Shown in pieces: positions 3,864 through 5,028 of a DNA stretch of 5,028 bases (position 1 is its first letter; the number at the start of each line of letters is the position of its first letter). The notes beneath the pieces were generated by a model. The model ran no database searches. It was not told where the DNA came from and was given only the letters and a program-made list of their open reading frames with translations. The DNA lies in assembly GCA_030042915.1 (NCBI GenBank), contig JASHYS010000310.1, positions 1-5,028 of the forward strand, read 5' to 3'. The DNA is from Acidobacteriaceae bacterium. GTDB taxonomy: Bacteria > Acidobacteriota > Terriglobia > Terriglobales > Acidobacteriaceae. Made by a program: the position numbers and the translations under genes.

Positions 3864-5028
3864 TTACCGATGGTGATGCCCTCCGCCACCGCCACCAGAG
3901 TGGCTCGCCTTGGGCACCTTCTCATGTCCTCCGCCGAAGGCCTTGGGTGCCTTGTACGAATACTTCGGTTCGCGCTCGCCGCCGAAACTCTTCGGCTCCT
4001 TCTCGCTGCTGAATCCGCGGAAGCCGCCTGAAGATTCATTTCTGGCGTAGCTGCCGTAGGATTCCGGCGAGCGGCCACTATAGCCGCGTGACGTGTAGGG
4101 TTCTGAAGCGCGAGACCCTCCGTAGGGGTTGGTGGTGTTGGGCCGGTTTGCATAGGCCTGTGCGGAGCGATTCGAGGAACCATATCCGTAGTTCGGCGAG
4201 CTGTAGGTTTGCGGGCGGTTGAATGTGCTCGGCGAAGAATAAGTCTGCGCGCGGTTGGGATAAGTTTGCGGGCGGTACGCGTAAGTCTGCGGAGCTGTAC
4301 GCTGGTAGCCCTGTCCGCCGGGCAGCGAAGGCCGCGTGGAACCATAGCCCTCGTAGCCACGGTTATAGGCAGTCGACGGTGCCTGGCGATACGGCTCAGC
4401 CGGCCTCGCCTGCGCGGGCGAGCGGTAGTTGTACGTCGACGATCCGCGCTGGTCGTAACCACGCTGGCTGTAGCCCTGCGTCATGCCCGAGGTGCGGTAT
4501 CCGCCGTTGTAGCCGCCGGGCCCGCGGGCATTCTGTCTCCACCACCCGTTGTAAGCGCGCGGTCCGCCGCGTGGCAGGCCCCAATCGTGAACTGAAGCGC
4601 TGTTGGTGAAGTAATGGTTGTGATCGAAGAGCACAGCATGCGCCAGCCAGTCCAGGCCCCACGCCATCCAGCCAAAGGGCTGGAAGGCGCCTAATGCGAA
4701 TCCCAGACCATAGCGAATGGGCAGCGCTCCGAAGATCGCTCCCAGGGCACCCACCAGCGAGAAGCCGGGATAAGGCGCAATGGGCGCGCCGTATACCGCC
4801 CACGGATTGTAGGTGGGAACGTAGACCACTTCAGGATTGGTGGGTGCGAGCTGGATGTAGCCCTGATCGTTGTTCACTTCCTCCTGCGGCGTGGACTCCA
4901 GATTGCCCGCCTGCTGGGCGCGCTCGCGCAGCACCTGGATCGTTTGCATCACATCCTGCGGCTGGTTGAAATAGGCGTTACCCAAAGCGCTCGTCCACTC
5001 GAGGTTGTGGTTCATCATATCCAGAACG
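3864..5028 (-). CDS. DUF3300 family protein, C-terminal part, with long low-complexity tail
   Basis: The N-terminus lies beyond the window: before the first Met (5018-5016) the frame continues as V-L-D, matching the VLxMM-NLEW region inside the DUF3300 domain, so that Met is internal. Numbering from it: NLEWTSALGNAY (5-16), a helix-like DVMQTIQVLRERAQQAGNL (22-40), STPQ (42-45), and the hallmark strand VVYVPTYNPWAVYG (64-77). Two hydrophobic stretches follow (about 86-112 and 117-131) and may be membrane-associated. From about residue 150 to 384 the protein is a Gly/Tyr/Arg/Ser/Pro/Gln-rich tail with repeated QTY and GY units, then a Lys/Phe/Gly-rich stretch (338-370) and a terminal Gly6-His3-Arg. 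DUF3300 proteins are usually exported; the signal sequence would be outside this window. No biochemical role is established that I can name. The tail is probably disordered. The stop is TAA, followed by a terminator. Confidence 0.9.
   Translation of the reverse strand, partial: VLDMMNHNLEWTSALGNAYFNQPQDVMQTIQVLRERAQQAGNLESTPQEEVNNDQGYIQLAPTNPEVVYVPTYNPWAVYGAPIAPYPGFSLVGALGAIFGALPIRYGLGFALGAFQPFGWMAWGLDWLAHAVLFDHNHYFTNSASVHDWGLPRGGPRAYNGWWRQNARGPGGYNGGYRTSGMTQGYSQRGYDQRGSSTYNYRSPAQARPAEPYRQAPSTAYNRGYEGYGSTRPSLPGGQGYQRTAPQTYAYRPQTYPNRAQTYSSPSTFNRPQTYSSPNYGYGSSNRSAQAYANRPNTTNPYGGSRASEPYTSRGYSGRSPESYGSYARNESSGGFRGFSSEKEPKSFGGEREPKYSYKAPKAFGGGHEKVPKASHSGGGGGGHHHR
4203..4295 (-). repeat. Imperfect coding tandem repeat in the DUF3300 tail (QTY units)
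   Basis: On the + strand copies of a GTAAGTYTGCG-like word begin at 4203, 4239, 4260 and 4281. The last three are exactly 21 bp (seven codons) apart and the first is 36 bp (twelve codons) away. They encode PQTY (243-246), PQTY (250-253), AQTY (257-260) and PQTY (269-272). The codon-phased spacing suggests growth by slippage or unequal recombination within the tail. Confidence 0.7.

Noticed and set aside
3791..4462. Open frame of 223 codons on the - strand rich in Arg and Thr
   Set aside because: It is an out-of-frame reading of the repetitive DUF3300 tail and has the biased composition expected of a shadow.
4209..4609. Two open frames of 128 codons on the + strand
   Set aside because: Both lie antisense to the DUF3300 gene, are Arg/Ala/Ser-rich and overlap each other; no independent support.

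Overview
The window looks like a piece of a moderately GC-rich bacterial chromosome. The best guess is Acidobacteriota (Terriglobia-like). This is inferred from the character of the proteins: a DapA of acidobacterial flavour, a DUF4382-type surface lipoprotein and a DUF3300 protein with a long Gly/Tyr/Arg-rich tail. No rRNA or marker gene is present to prove it. I see no tRNA, rRNA, CRISPR array, insertion sequence or phage gene.

Layout. (1) Positions 1-900, + strand: dapA, the first committed enzyme of the diaminopimelate/lysine pathway. Its first 9-12 codons lie before the window. (2) Positions 901-1477: a long, comparatively AT-rich intergenic region without a credible gene. It holds a cluster of TTGCCC half-sites, an extended -10 element, a perfect 14-bp palindrome, a sigma70-like promoter and a GC-rich hairpin. 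(3) Positions 1478-2911, + strand: a secreted lipoprotein with an N-terminal DUF4382-like domain and three C-terminal beta-rich repeat units, closed by a textbook intrinsic terminator at 2935-2970. (4) Positions 3036-3613, - strand: a two-gene unit for small membrane proteins. The upstream frame (about 80 codons, two membrane segments) carries an in-frame amber codon at 3482-3484. It then continues in the same frame and overlaps the intact 112-residue three-helix protein by ATGA. An AT-rich promoter region with three TACC motifs spaced exactly 18 bp apart lies upstream. (5) Positions 3864-5028, - strand: the C-terminal part of a DUF3300 protein with a repetitive, probably disordered tail ending in a glycine and histidine run. 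It is followed by its own terminator at 3811-3838. Its N-terminus lies beyond the window.

The genes do not form one pathway. dapA is housekeeping; the lipoprotein and the DUF3300 protein are probably envelope proteins of unknown function; the small membrane pair is unassigned. The points most worth following are the amber-interrupted coupled membrane gene, the 18-bp phased TACC array (its TTACCTAG word also occurs in the palindrome before the lipoprotein), and the repetitive DUF3300 tail.
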